DNA of 9,628 nucleotides, taken from Ruminococcus sp. UBA3800 (GTDB lineage Bacteria; Bacillota; Clostridia; Oscillospirales; Ruminococcaceae). The stretch is taken from NCBI GenBank assembly GCA_002368715.1, contig DFEO01000045.1:1-9628 (forward strand). Direction: 5' to 3'. Positions 1 through 7,924 of this stretch are shown in pieces. The notes below the pieces were generated by a model. It saw only the letters and a program-made list of their open reading frames with translations. It had not been told where the DNA came from and did no database searches. Both the position numbers and the translations under genes were made by a program. Numbering within the stretch: position 1 is the first letter of the stretch; each line of letters starts with the position of its first letter.

Positions 1-60
1 ACTTCTCATTTCGTGACACTGCGTGGACCTTGCACAAATGTAAACCTGGATCCTATTATC
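1..60. other. downstream flank of the helicase gene, nothing recognised
   Basis: These 60 bases follow the helicase stop codon. No terminator hairpin, promoter or convincing ribosome binding site is visible. A minus-strand ATG at 7-9 could open another gene beyond the window, but it has no Shine-Dalgarno site and only three codons can be seen. Confidence 0.5.
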
Positions 61-3000
61 TCAGCATCTTACAAATTTGGCGTTATCCTGTCTGCTGATG
101 CGTCCTTCCGACTCAGCCTTTTCCACAGCAAAGCGCACTGTGTTCTCGATGCTCGCCGTCATCCTTGCGAAGCCCAGCTTCTTGGCTGTTTCACGGATAA
201 GGTCGCTCTCATCCAGACCCAGCTGCTCGTCAAGCACCTCCAGCATCGCACAGATGATCTCCTGTGATGCAATCTCCTCGATGCTTCGTGACACTTCGGC
301 AGTTGGGGTGCGGTAATAGGACATAAACACAGTATCCATCCCCTCGCCCCAGAGAAAGGCGTTCTCGCTGTCGGCGGTTATCTGCTTGCCCAGCTTAGCC
401 AAAAGGTTCGCAAAGCGCACCTCTGCCTTCTGAGTCGATCTTGCGATCCCCCAGGCTGCGAACACCCTTTTCATAAACAGCCCTCTCTCGATAGGCGCTT
501 CTGCAAGAAGTATCCTCTGCATACAATCAAGAGCGGTCTTCTCGTTTCGCTCCAGATAGAAATCCTGCATATTTCCGAGAACACCGATATCGGCACAGCG
601 ATAGCTTATCGCAGCCGTGCCCGTCGTGACAGGCTCTGCCTGCTCGAAAACAGGCTCTGCCGCCTGAGCTTCTGTCTTTTCAACAGGCATCTTCGCATTG
701 GCGACAGCCGCTCTTATCTGAGCCAGAACTCTCTCCGGGTCATCGAACCAGTCAAGAGTCCACACTCTCAGAAGTCTCCAGCCAAGGCCTTCCAGAACAG
801 AAGGCTGAGAAACGAACCTGTCCTTTGCGGAAGGCGCTTTGCGGCAGTTTCTGCCGTCCAGCATTATGCCCAGCATATATCTATCGGGATCGTCAGGATC
901 AATGATACCAATATCCAGCCTGTATTCGGATGCCCCGACAGAGCACCTGCATTCGTATCCCATTTCTCTTATCCTGTCTGCTATCTCGTTTACCAGCGTG
1001 TCCGCAGACTGCTCCGTCCTGTCGGCGCCTGCAACGTTTTTGCCTCTCTTGGCAAACTCCAGAAACGCACGCAGCCCCTCAGCGCCCTGCGACCTTGTTC
1101 TCGAAAGGTCTATCTGCTCGGGTCTGAGAACAGAGAATATCATCATTTCCTTCTTCGATCTTGTGACCGCAACATTCAGCCTGCGCCAGCCGCCCTCACG
1201 GTTGAGCGGACCGAAGTTCATAGACACCCTGCCCTCCTTGTCGGGGCCGTAGCCCACCGAGAACAGGATAACATCACGCTCGTCGCCCTGAACGTTTTCA
1301 AGGTTCTTGACAAAAACAGGCTCCTTCGATCTTGCGTCTAACTCTGCTATATCGGGATCGGCCGCAAACTCGTCCTCGAGCATATCCTGAATAAGGGTCT
1401 GCTGTGCGAGCGAGAAGGTAACGACACCGATGCTGTCGTTTCTGAGCTTCTCGTCTCTTAGTCTTCTCATCACTTCCGCCACAACAGCCTCGGCCTCGGC
1501 ACGGTTCTGTTTGGTGCCGCCCTTGTCATAGCTTCCCTCAAGCTGGATCAGCTTGACCTGGGACACCATATCGCTCGGCGACGGGAAGGTATAGAGCTTG
1601 TTATCATAATACTTCATATTCGAGAAAGCGATAAGGCTCTCATGCTTTGAACGGTAATGCCACTTGAGGTATTCCTGTGGCATAGAAAGAGCAAGGCAGT
1701 CGTCAAGCAGGCTCTCCAGGTCGTCCTGCTCGGGGTTGTCCTCGTCGGTCTTGTCCGACTTGAAGAAGCTTGTGGGCGGCAGCTGTTTCGGGTCGCCCAC
1801 CACGATAACGTTCTGGCCCCTGGCGATAGTTCCCACAGCTTCGCTTGTGGGCAGCTGTGAAGCCTCGTCGAAGATGACAAGGTCAAACTTCGGGAACGCA
1901 GGGTCTATATACTGCGCCACCGATATGGGGCTCATGAGCATACACGGGCAGAGCCTGCGAAGCAGGGTGGGTATCTGCTCGAAGAGCCGTCTTATGGACA
2001 GCATACGGCCGTTGTTCTTTATGGCTTTTTTGAGTATGCCTATCTCCGAGGATGCGGCGGAGCCGCCGACAGCGCTGGGGATGTTAGCCGACAGCTTTGA
2101 AACGAGCTGTGTAATAGTCAGCGTGCGGTAGGTCTCGGTGACCTCGGAGAACCTTGCGATAATGTCCTCGGCCTGCTTGCCGCTGAAGGAGCAGAGCCTC
2201 TGATCCTCTCTTATATAGGACAGTGCCAGCTGATAATGGACAGCACAAAGCAGACACGCTTTGAGCTGTGAGGGCTGCACCCTGCCCGTCCTGTATGCTG
2301 CGCAAACGCTCGCAAGGCCAAAGTCACGCAGCTGAGTCTCGCACTGGTTGAAGATGACCTTTTCACGCATATCCGTAAGGTTAGCGGCAAAGACATCAAG
2401 GGTGGTCTTAACATCGTTTATCCAGCTTGCACCGGCCTCCGCTTCGGAAAGGTCCGTTCTGTATACGTCAGCCATTCTGTCGCAGGCGGCGATAAACGCA
2501 CGGATATCCTGTGCGGCACGGGCTGTCTGCTCGGAATAGACAGGCAGACCCTGTGCGGGCGCCTGACCAAGATACCTGTATGCCTGATCCAGAAGCTTCG
2601 ATTTTGAAACAGCGGCTCTGAGTGCAGCCCAATCGGTGTTCTCGCCCTGCCAGAGCGTTCCTGCCGCCGAAACGGCTGACGCAGGTGCTGCCGCTATCTC
2701 CTGTCTTATATCGCTCACGGCGCAAAGCCTGTCAAGCTCGGCGCCAATGTTCTGTTTGGTTATAAAGCCTGCCTTGTTTGCATAGGCCGAAAGAGCACTC
2801 ACGCATTTTCTGATGCCGAAATATCGCCCGAGGAACCACTTGGCACTTGCCTCCTTATAGGCTCTTCTTGCGCCCTGACAATCATAGTCAAGGATCCCCT
2901 TTTCATAATCTGCCAGCAGCTGTGCCTTTTGTTCGTTCAGCGCCTCACCCTTTTGGCAAAGCTGCTCCAGAGCAGCACAAAGGCTGTCTATCTCGGCATT

Positions 3001-5760
3001 GAAGATCAGCCCTTCAAGGGTCGCACCTCCGGCAGCAGAAGCCTCGGCAACACCGCAAAGACCTTCGGCGGTCCTTCGGTCAGTGCCCCCGACATTCATC
3101 GTCTGTCCGAGATGCGCAAGACCGTTTGCGGCAGCCGCAGCGAGTGCGACCGTATTACGGCAGTCCCCGGCAAAGCTGTCACGAAGCTCGATAGAATAAT
3201 TGAGCCCGTTATAAGCCTTATACGGATGCTCGGCAAAAACGCCCAGCTCTGCTGCGGCAGAAGCATATTTGTCTGTCAGTTCCAGCGCCCTGTCAAGCCC
3301 TGACGGGTCAAGGGATGCCAAAAACGCATCATCGAGCGTGAGCACGTCCTTATATATCAGATTCTCACGGAAGATACCGATAGAATCGTAAAGCGACAGA
3401 CCGCTTTTTCTCGCATCGTGCAGAGCGTCCATTATGTGGTTCAGCTCGGCCTTGAGCTCCTCACACTTAGCCGCCGTCTGCTCATAATCGGCCGCAGGCT
3501 TTATCCTGCCCACCTCGAGAGCCTTTTCCAGCTGTGAGAGCACAGTGCTCTTGTTCGTTTTGTTCGAGTGCAGCTCCAGGCAGAACGGGTCAAGCCCTAT
3601 TCCTGCGAGCCTCTTTTTAACAACGCTCAGCGCCGCCATCTTCTCGGCTGCAAAAAGCACCGATTTCCCCTGATAAAGCGCATTAGCGATCATATTCGTG
3701 ATAGTCTGGCTCTTGCCGGTTCCGGGAGGGCCGTGAAGAACGAAGCTCTCGCCCTTTGATGCCATAACAACAGCGGACAGCTGAGAGGAATCTGCTATCA
3801 GCGGAACGGCAACATCCGCCATAGAAACAGTCCTGTCGCTGTTCTCGGCGGTAACGGTCTGCTCCTTTGGTTGCCACATCAGCTTCGCCTCGATAAGGCT
3901 TCGCACCACTTTATTCTCCTGCAGCTCGTCAAGACGGGATTTGAGGTCGTTCCACATAACGAACTGGCCGAAGGAGAACAGCCCGAGATATGCAAGATCG
4001 AGGATGTTCCAGCGGCTCTTGTTCATTATAGCCTGACGCACGGTATTGAACACAAGTGCCGTATCCACACCGTTTTCGTCCTGCGGCAGCGGATCAAGGC
4101 CTGTTATCTCTATGCCGTGATCCTGCCTTAAATATTCAAGCAGAGTGATATTTATCTGAGGATCCTCCTGACGGGTCCTTATCACATATCCATGGCTCCT
4201 TATGCTCTTCACAAGGTCAACAGGCACAAGGATCAAAGGCGCATATCTCGCCTTCTGAGATACGTCCGACTCATACCATTTCAAAAAACCGATCGCCAGA
4301 AACAGCGTGTTTGCTCCGTTGTCCTCAAGAGAGGTCTTTGCCGAGCGGTAGATGCTTTTGAGTGTGCGCTCAAGCTCCGCCTGACCGACAAAGCTTCTTA
4401 TCCTGCCGCTTGCAAGCTCCTCCTCGCTTACAGTTTTGACAAGCGAATTGTCAACAACAGCTTCAAGATCCCTGCTGTCTGTTATGACCAGCCCCGAAGC
4501 CGCCTCGCAGACAAGAAGATCCTTCTCGTTCCATATGGTGTCTTCAAGCTTTGCAAGATCCGAGCAGACAAGGCGCAGGGTGTTTTTTGTCGCCCTGAAA
4601 TTGAGAAGTGAGTTTCGCAGGGTAAGGTCGAGAAGCTTTCGCTCCCACACCCTTTCACGGCTCATCTCTCTGGTGCCCGAAGCAACACCTATCTGATCCA
4701 TCCCTATTGCTCTGGGGGCTCCTGCCGAAAGGGCATCTGATACCGTTATCTTCATACCCTCCTTTGCGGCTGCGGCTCCCGAGCCGATACCGCTTGCTCT
4801 CGAACGCTTAACATCCACGCAGACATCGAACCGGTCGTTTGAGAAGAAATGTCTTTTGCCGTTCTCGACACTCGTATCAAAAGCTATGCTTCTGCCAGCC
4901 ACCATATCGGTACACTCAACACAGAGTATCTCCTCGGCCTGGTCGGCAAGGCGCTTTTGTATAGCGGTGACATCATCGTTCGCACAGTCGGCAAAGGACT
5001 GCTCCTCCAGCCACACCCCGGCTATGACATGGCCCTGCAAAAATATGACCAGCGGCGCAAGGCCTGCGGCTTCCAGACAGGAAGCATAAAGGAGCGAAAG
5101 GTCCAGACAGCTGCCCTTGCCCTCGGCGCACAAAACGTCTGCCGGACGCACCGTGACAGGCTCGGCAAAGCTGACGGGCGGATTGACATAACCCGGCTTC
5201 ATAGCCTTTATCGCTTCAAATATAGCTCCTGCCTGCTGCTTGACGTTGTTTATATCCTGGGTCTGATATCCCAAAAACCGTGCATCTCCCGTCCACTGCT
5301 GCATAAGGACGGATGCGCTGTCAAGTATCTGCTTTACGCTTGCCGCATCCGGGGTTACAAAGGTGCAGATAGTCTCGGGGAGCTTCCCGGTGCCGCACCA
5401 AAGGTTTGCAGGCATAAGGTCTATCTCCTCCTGCTGGCGGCAAAGCGCCTCCTCTCCTCTCCAGACGCTTGCAAAAAGCTTTGCCGGAGTGTTCGTGGTG
5501 AGCCTTGAGAGCATCATCGCATCTATGGAAAGCTCCACGGGAGTCACTCTCAGGGTCTCGCCTGCCCCCACCGCCGTAACGGGCAGGGTCACATCCTGAG
5601 CAAAGGCCGGGTCAAAATGAAGCCTGAGCTCCAGACCCGTACACTCCTCAGCACTTATGTTTGTGACAGTCATGTCCCTTATCACGGGCACATGGCTCAC
5701 AGCATCGCCAAGCCCGAAGGTTTTTGCAAAGACCGCTTCGATACGCAGGATATCATTCAT
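61..5760 (-). CDS. giant DUF4011/DUF3320 SF1 helicase with transglutaminase-like and degenerate Vsr/MTES_1575 nuclease domains
   Basis: A 1899-residue multidomain protein, probably a DNA or RNA helicase. In order: a beta-rich, possibly Ig-like N-terminus (about 1-110); a transglutaminase-like domain (about 180-300) with Cys218 in GSCLDL, His244 in GHVIAGVW and candidate Asp295; DUF4011 (from about 365, opening ERKLLDLTLRNSLLNF); an SF1 (Upf1-like) helicase with Walker A GPPGTGKS (677-684), Walker B DEAS (1298-1301), motif III GDPKQLPP (1322-1329), WHYRSKHE (1367-1374), NVQGDERD (1489-1496) and NVAVTRSK (1529-1536); a PD-(D/E)XK-type Vsr/MTES_1575 fold (about 1580-1670) with Asp1616 kept but Met1633 where the family has Glu; DUF3320 (about 1720-1770); and a helical C-terminus. 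An Ala-rich insert of about 610 residues separates motifs I and II, as is usual here. This architecture resembles single-gene antiphage candidates called DUF4011-helicase-Vsr (Hhe, from memory), so a defence role is plausible but unproven. Only a weak GGGG lies eight bases before the ATG. No frameshift is seen. Confidence 0.93.
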   Translation of the reverse strand: MNDILRIEAVFAKTFGLGDAVSHVPVIRDMTVTNISAEECTGLELRLHFDPAFAQDVTLPVTAVGAGETLRVTPVELSIDAMMLSRLTTNTPAKLFASVWRGEEALCRQQEEIDLMPANLWCGTGKLPETICTFVTPDAASVKQILDSASVLMQQWTGDARFLGYQTQDINNVKQQAGAIFEAIKAMKPGYVNPPVSFAEPVTVRPADVLCAEGKGSCLDLSLLYASCLEAAGLAPLVIFLQGHVIAGVWLEEQSFADCANDDVTAIQKRLADQAEEILCVECTDMVAGRSIAFDTSVENGKRHFFSNDRFDVCVDVKRSRASGIGSGAAAAKEGMKITVSDALSAGAPRAIGMDQIGVASGTREMSRERVWERKLLDLTLRNSLLNFRATKNTLRLVCSDLAKLEDTIWNEKDLLVCEAASGLVITDSRDLEAVVDNSLVKTVSEEELASGRIRSFVGQAELERTLKSIYRSAKTSLEDNGANTLFLAIGFLKWYESDVSQKARYAPLILVPVDLVKSIRSHGYVIRTRQEDPQINITLLEYLRQDHGIEITGLDPLPQDENGVDTALVFNTVRQAIMNKSRWNILDLAYLGLFSFGQFVMWNDLKSRLDELQENKVVRSLIEAKLMWQPKEQTVTAENSDRTVSMADVAVPLIADSSQLSAVVMASKGESFVLHGPPGTGKSQTITNMIANALYQGKSVLFAAEKMAALSVVKKRLAGIGLDPFCLELHSNKTNKSTVLSQLEKALEVGRIKPAADYEQTAAKCEELKAELNHIMDALHDARKSGLSLYDSIGIFRENLIYKDVLTLDDAFLASLDPSGLDRALELTDKYASAAAELGVFAEHPYKAYNGLNYSIELRDSFAGDCRNTVALAAAAANGLAHLGQTMNVGGTDRRTAEGLCGVAEASAAGGATLEGLIFNAEIDSLCAALEQLCQKGEALNEQKAQLLADYEKGILDYDCQGARRAYKEASAKWFLGRYFGIRKCVSALSAYANKAGFITKQNIGAELDRLCAVSDIRQEIAAAPASAVSAAGTLWQGENTDWAALRAAVSKSKLLDQAYRYLGQAPAQGLPVYSEQTARAAQDIRAFIAACDRMADVYRTDLSEAEAGASWINDVKTTLDVFAANLTDMREKVIFNQCETQLRDFGLASVCAAYRTGRVQPSQLKACLLCAVHYQLALSYIREDQRLCSFSGKQAEDIIARFSEVTETYRTLTITQLVSKLSANIPSAVGGSAASSEIGILKKAIKNNGRMLSIRRLFEQIPTLLRRLCPCMLMSPISVAQYIDPAFPKFDLVIFDEASQLPTSEAVGTIARGQNVIVVGDPKQLPPTSFFKSDKTDEDNPEQDDLESLLDDCLALSMPQEYLKWHYRSKHESLIAFSNMKYYDNKLYTFPSPSDMVSQVKLIQLEGSYDKGGTKQNRAEAEAVVAEVMRRLRDEKLRNDSIGVVTFSLAQQTLIQDMLEDEFAADPDIAELDARSKEPVFVKNLENVQGDERDVILFSVGYGPDKEGRVSMNFGPLNREGGWRRLNVAVTRSKKEMMIFSVLRPEQIDLSRTRSQGAEGLRAFLEFAKRGKNVAGADRTEQSADTLVNEIADRIREMGYECRCSVGASEYRLDIGIIDPDDPDRYMLGIMLDGRNCRKAPSAKDRFVSQPSVLEGLGWRLLRVWTLDWFDDPERVLAQIRAAVANAKMPVEKTEAQAAEPVFEQAEPVTTGTAAISYRCADIGVLGNMQDFYLERNEKTALDCMQRILLAEAPIERGLFMKRVFAAWGIARSTQKAEVRFANLLAKLGKQITADSENAFLWGEGMDTVFMSYYRTPTAEVSRSIEEIASQEIICAMLEVLDEQLGLDESDLIRETAKKLGFARMTASIENTVRFAVEKAESEGRISRQDNAKFVRC
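629..661 (-). repeat. short direct repeat in the helicase inter-domain linker
   Basis: The 12-base string acaggctctgcc occurs at 629-640 and again at 650-661, a period of 21 bases or seven codons. It encodes a repeated A-E-P-V unit in the acidic, Pro-containing linker between the nuclease-like fold and DUF3320. It is probably a small in-frame duplication in a flexible linker. Confidence 0.6.
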
Positions 5761-5768
5761 CTTTCTGA

Positions 5769-5772
5769 CCCC
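5769..5772 (-). promoter_or_regulatory. weak ribosome binding site of the giant helicase
   Basis: GGGG eight bases before the ATG at 5758-5760 is the only purine-rich match in the 28-base gap after the methyltransferase stop. It is clearly poorer than the sites of the methyltransferase and esterase genes, which suggests a lower translation rate for this very large protein. Confidence 0.45.
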
Positions 5773-5788
5773 GATCTGCCAAAAGGCG

Positions 5789-6388
5789 TTATTTCTTTTC
5801 TATAATAGCTATCGCACACGGCATCCTGCCGTCCACTATATCAAACACGGCATCAAATCCGCCGTCGGCAAAAAAACGCTTATAGCTCTCATAGGTAAAC
5901 TCCTGCTTGAAGTCCACCCCTATGACCCTGAGCGCATCCGCCGCCACGCTGCCCGAGGGCTTCTCGGAATTGATATAGGTGGGGATTATCACCTTTCCGC
6001 CGCTCTTGCACACACGCAGAAGCTCACGGACAGCTCCGTAGGAGTCGTCCAGCAGGTGGATCACGTTTCCTGCCACCACCTTGTCAAAGCGTTCGTCACG
6101 GCAGTTTATGTGCATTATGTCGGCATATCTGAATTTGATGTTTCCAAGGCCGCCACAGTTTTTCTGCACTTCAAAAAGCATCCCCTTCGACATATCCGTC
6201 GCCACGATAAGCCTGCACTTAGGCGCTATATATCTTGTGATAGAGCCTGTGCCGCAGGCGCACTCGAGAACGGTGTCGCCCTCATTTATCTCGGCGGCAA
6301 CACGCTTTCCGGTGGACGTGTAAACGTCCCTGTTATATATCGTTTCCGCCGCATCATAAAACGGCGAAAAAACATCCCAGACTCCCAT
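5789..6388 (-). CDS. class I SAM-dependent methyltransferase (UbiE/Methyltransf_25 type)
   Basis: A 199-residue Rossmann-fold methyltransferase. The N-terminal MGVWDVFSPFYD matches the opening of many clostridial stand-alone methyltransferases. SAM-binding motif I is VLECACGTG (40-48; Glu42, Gly46, Gly48), the ribose-binding acidic residue is probably Asp65 (VATDMSKGML), a further acidic adenine contact is Asp90 (YADIMHI), and motif IV-like FDKVVAGNVIHLL spans 101-113. The post-motif LRVCKSGGKVIIPTY is the usual 'L+pGG.l' strand. Acceptor substrate unknown; this group includes small-molecule methyltransferases, and UbiE-like naming should not be read as quinone synthesis. The start is firm: AGGAGG lies five bases upstream and overlaps the esterase stop. 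The helicase gene starts 28 bases after this stop. Nothing seen makes it a DNA modification enzyme: there is no DPPY/NPPF-type motif. Confidence 0.9.
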   Translation of the reverse strand: MGVWDVFSPFYDAAETIYNRDVYTSTGKRVAAEINEGDTVLECACGTGSITRYIAPKCRLIVATDMSKGMLFEVQKNCGGLGNIKFRYADIMHINCRDERFDKVVAGNVIHLLDDSYGAVRELLRVCKSGGKVIIPTYINSEKPSGSVAADALRVIGVDFKQEFTYESYKRFFADGGFDAVFDIVDGRMPCAIAIIEKK

Positions 6389-6390
6389 TC

Positions 6391-7902
6391 TTACCTCCTG
6401 TGCCTCTCGGTATATGTGTTGAACGGCGCAAGCGGTATCCCGGTCTTGTTAAAGACGTTTACATCCCCATAGTTTGTCCAGCAGTAAGCTGCATACCGAG
6501 GGCTGCTTATCTCGTCGCAAGTCAGGATGACCCTGCCGTCCTTTATCTCGGCTCTTGCCGCCTTGAACTCGCCGTCCTCTCCTGCCAGTTCAAAGCCCGA
6601 GCCGTCGCCTCTTATCTCAAGCCCGTCATTATATTTCAGTGTCAGCACTGCCCTGCTGCCATCAAACTCTGCTCTCTCAAACATCGGTCCGAAAGCGTCA
6701 ACATCCATATCGTATGCCAGTTTCTCGGCCTGAAGGCAGAGCCTTTCTCCTACGGGCTTTTTGTCTGTTGGGTGTATATTGTCCAGCTCTCCGCAGTCAA
6801 GGATGACAGCCATACCTGTGTTTTTCACTGTTCTGAAAGCCCTGTCCTGCGCCGAGCGTATCTTTGCCCAGTGCTTGTAATCGGGATCGTTTTTATATTT
6901 GAACATCGGCAGCTGAGTGAGCACGAACGGAAGGTCGTCATCTCCCCATTTCGTTCTCCACAGCTTTATAAGCGCCGTGAACAGTTCATAATAGCTGTCG
7001 GGCTTGTGGTCGTCAGACTCGCCCTGATAATAGAGGAACCCTCTTAGGGTATAGGGGCACACACGCATGAGCATCGTGTCAAAAAGCCCTGTGGGGCGGA
7101 ATGGATTGAGCTCGCACATAGGTCCCGGCCACAGATTCTTGCCGCAAAGCTCCTGGACCCTGTCCCAGGATGCGCCCGGCTCGTTCTTATAGACCTCCTG
7201 CTCCTTTTCGTGCCATTTGCGGTCATACTCCTCATATTCCTCGTATTCCCTCTGCTGCACCTCAATAGACTTGCCCTTTATCTTCTCGTCGTATTCATCA
7301 ATATAGCTTCTTATCCTGCTGTCGGCTTCGAGAGTCTGCCTGTCCACCCAGGCGCTTGCCGAGGTGCCGCCCCAGTTGCAGCCGATAAGCCCCACCGTCA
7401 CACCAAGGTCCTTTGCAAGCTTTGCTCCGAAGTGAAAGCCCACAGCGCTCCAGGCTCTTGACTGCTGCTCTCCTGCCTGCGACCACGCCGAGTTCTCCTC
7501 ATCGTGATAGAACTTCTCGTTCTTACAGCCGTTTTTCTGGGTATAATAAAACCTCACATTACTATCCGGTGTAAGGGTCTCGAGTATCTCTTTGCCGTCC
7601 TTTGCGTTCTGAAGCTCCAGCTCCATATTCGACTGACCGCCGCAAAGCCACACCTCGCCTATCGCAACACGGTAAAACGTCACGGTGTCGGTGCCGTCGG
7701 TCACGCTCATCTCATAGTCGCCGCCGGCGCTCATCGGCGGAAGGATCACCTCCCACCTGCCGTCCTTTACGCTGCCGCTTCGGCAAACACCGTTTATGCT
7801 TACCTTTACGGTCCTGCCGTTCTCGCCCCTGCCCCATACGGTTATGTTCTTATCTCTCTGGAGCACCATATCGTTGCTGAAAATACTTGCAGGCTTTAAC
7901 AT
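6391..7902 (-). CDS. sialate O-acetylesterase-family (SASA/SGNH) carbohydrate esterase
   Basis: A 503-residue esterase expected to remove O-acetyl groups from sialic acid or other acetylated sugars. The N-terminal beta domain (about 1-80) opens with IFSNDMVLQR and contains the family's LPPMSAGGDYEM stretch. The SGNH-type catalytic domain follows: GEVWLCGGQSNMEL with nucleophile Ser91, YYQGESD (291-297), and DNIH (374-377), which supplies the Asp374/His377 pair. A small beta domain closes the protein (about 400-503). The start at 7900-7902 has GGAGG seven bases upstream, and homologs begin at about this point. An in-frame Met 50 codons earlier would overlap the acetyltransferase gene and encodes unrelated Arg/Cys-rich sequence. 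No signal peptide or transmembrane segment is visible, which suggests a cytoplasmic enzyme acting on imported sugars, unlike secreted Bacteroides relatives. The true substrate (sialic acid, acetyl-xylooligosaccharide or other) is not resolvable. Its TAA is joined to the methyltransferase Shine-Dalgarno. Confidence 0.9.
   Translation of the reverse strand: MLKPASIFSNDMVLQRDKNITVWGRGENGRTVKVSINGVCRSGSVKDGRWEVILPPMSAGGDYEMSVTDGTDTVTFYRVAIGEVWLCGGQSNMELELQNAKDGKEILETLTPDSNVRFYYTQKNGCKNEKFYHDEENSAWSQAGEQQSRAWSAVGFHFGAKLAKDLGVTVGLIGCNWGGTSASAWVDRQTLEADSRIRSYIDEYDEKIKGKSIEVQQREYEEYEEYDRKWHEKEQEVYKNEPGASWDRVQELCGKNLWPGPMCELNPFRPTGLFDTMLMRVCPYTLRGFLYYQGESDDHKPDSYYELFTALIKLWRTKWGDDDLPFVLTQLPMFKYKNDPDYKHWAKIRSAQDRAFRTVKNTGMAVILDCGELDNIHPTDKKPVGERLCLQAEKLAYDMDVDAFGPMFERAEFDGSRAVLTLKYNDGLEIRGDGSGFELAGEDGEFKAARAEIKDGRVILTCDEISSPRYAAYCWTNYGDVNVFNKTGIPLAPFNTYTERHRR
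6394..6399 (-). promoter_or_regulatory. Shine-Dalgarno of the methyltransferase, fused to the esterase stop codon
   Basis: On the minus strand the order is AGGAGG, TAA (esterase stop, 6391-6393), GA, ATG. The ribosome binding site is therefore inside the last codons of the esterase gene with a five-base spacer. Terminating ribosomes could restart directly, so the two genes are probably translationally coupled. Confidence 0.85.
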
Positions 7903-7909
7903 TTTTATT

Positions 7910-7914
7910 CCTCC
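7910..7914 (-). promoter_or_regulatory. Shine-Dalgarno that fixes the esterase start
   Basis: GGAGG lies seven bases (AATAAAA) before the ATG at 7900-7902. It decides the start against a longer in-frame reading beginning at 8052, which would run back over the acetyltransferase gene and has no comparable site or homologous sequence. Confidence 0.85.
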
Positions 7915-7924
7915 ATATCTTTTT

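Noticed and set aside
7..9. Minus-strand ATG just after the helicase as the start of a next gene
   Set aside because: No Shine-Dalgarno site, and only three codons are in the window.
4849..5508. 219-codon open frame on the plus strand inside the helicase N-terminal region
   Set aside because: It is antisense to the transglutaminase-like domain, whose family motifs are clear. No independent support.
5789..6388. Methyltransferase as the modification half of a restriction system with the helicase
   Set aside because: It has the small-molecule type fold with ECACGTG motif I and no DNA-methyltransferase catalytic motif or target-recognition domain, and the helicase nuclease site looks dead.
5657..6472. 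271-codon open frame on the plus strand opposite the methyltransferase and helicase start
   Set aside because: Its translation has no recognisable domain, it covers a well-supported minus-strand gene and the helicase start, and no good ribosome binding site precedes it. It is a codon-bias shadow.
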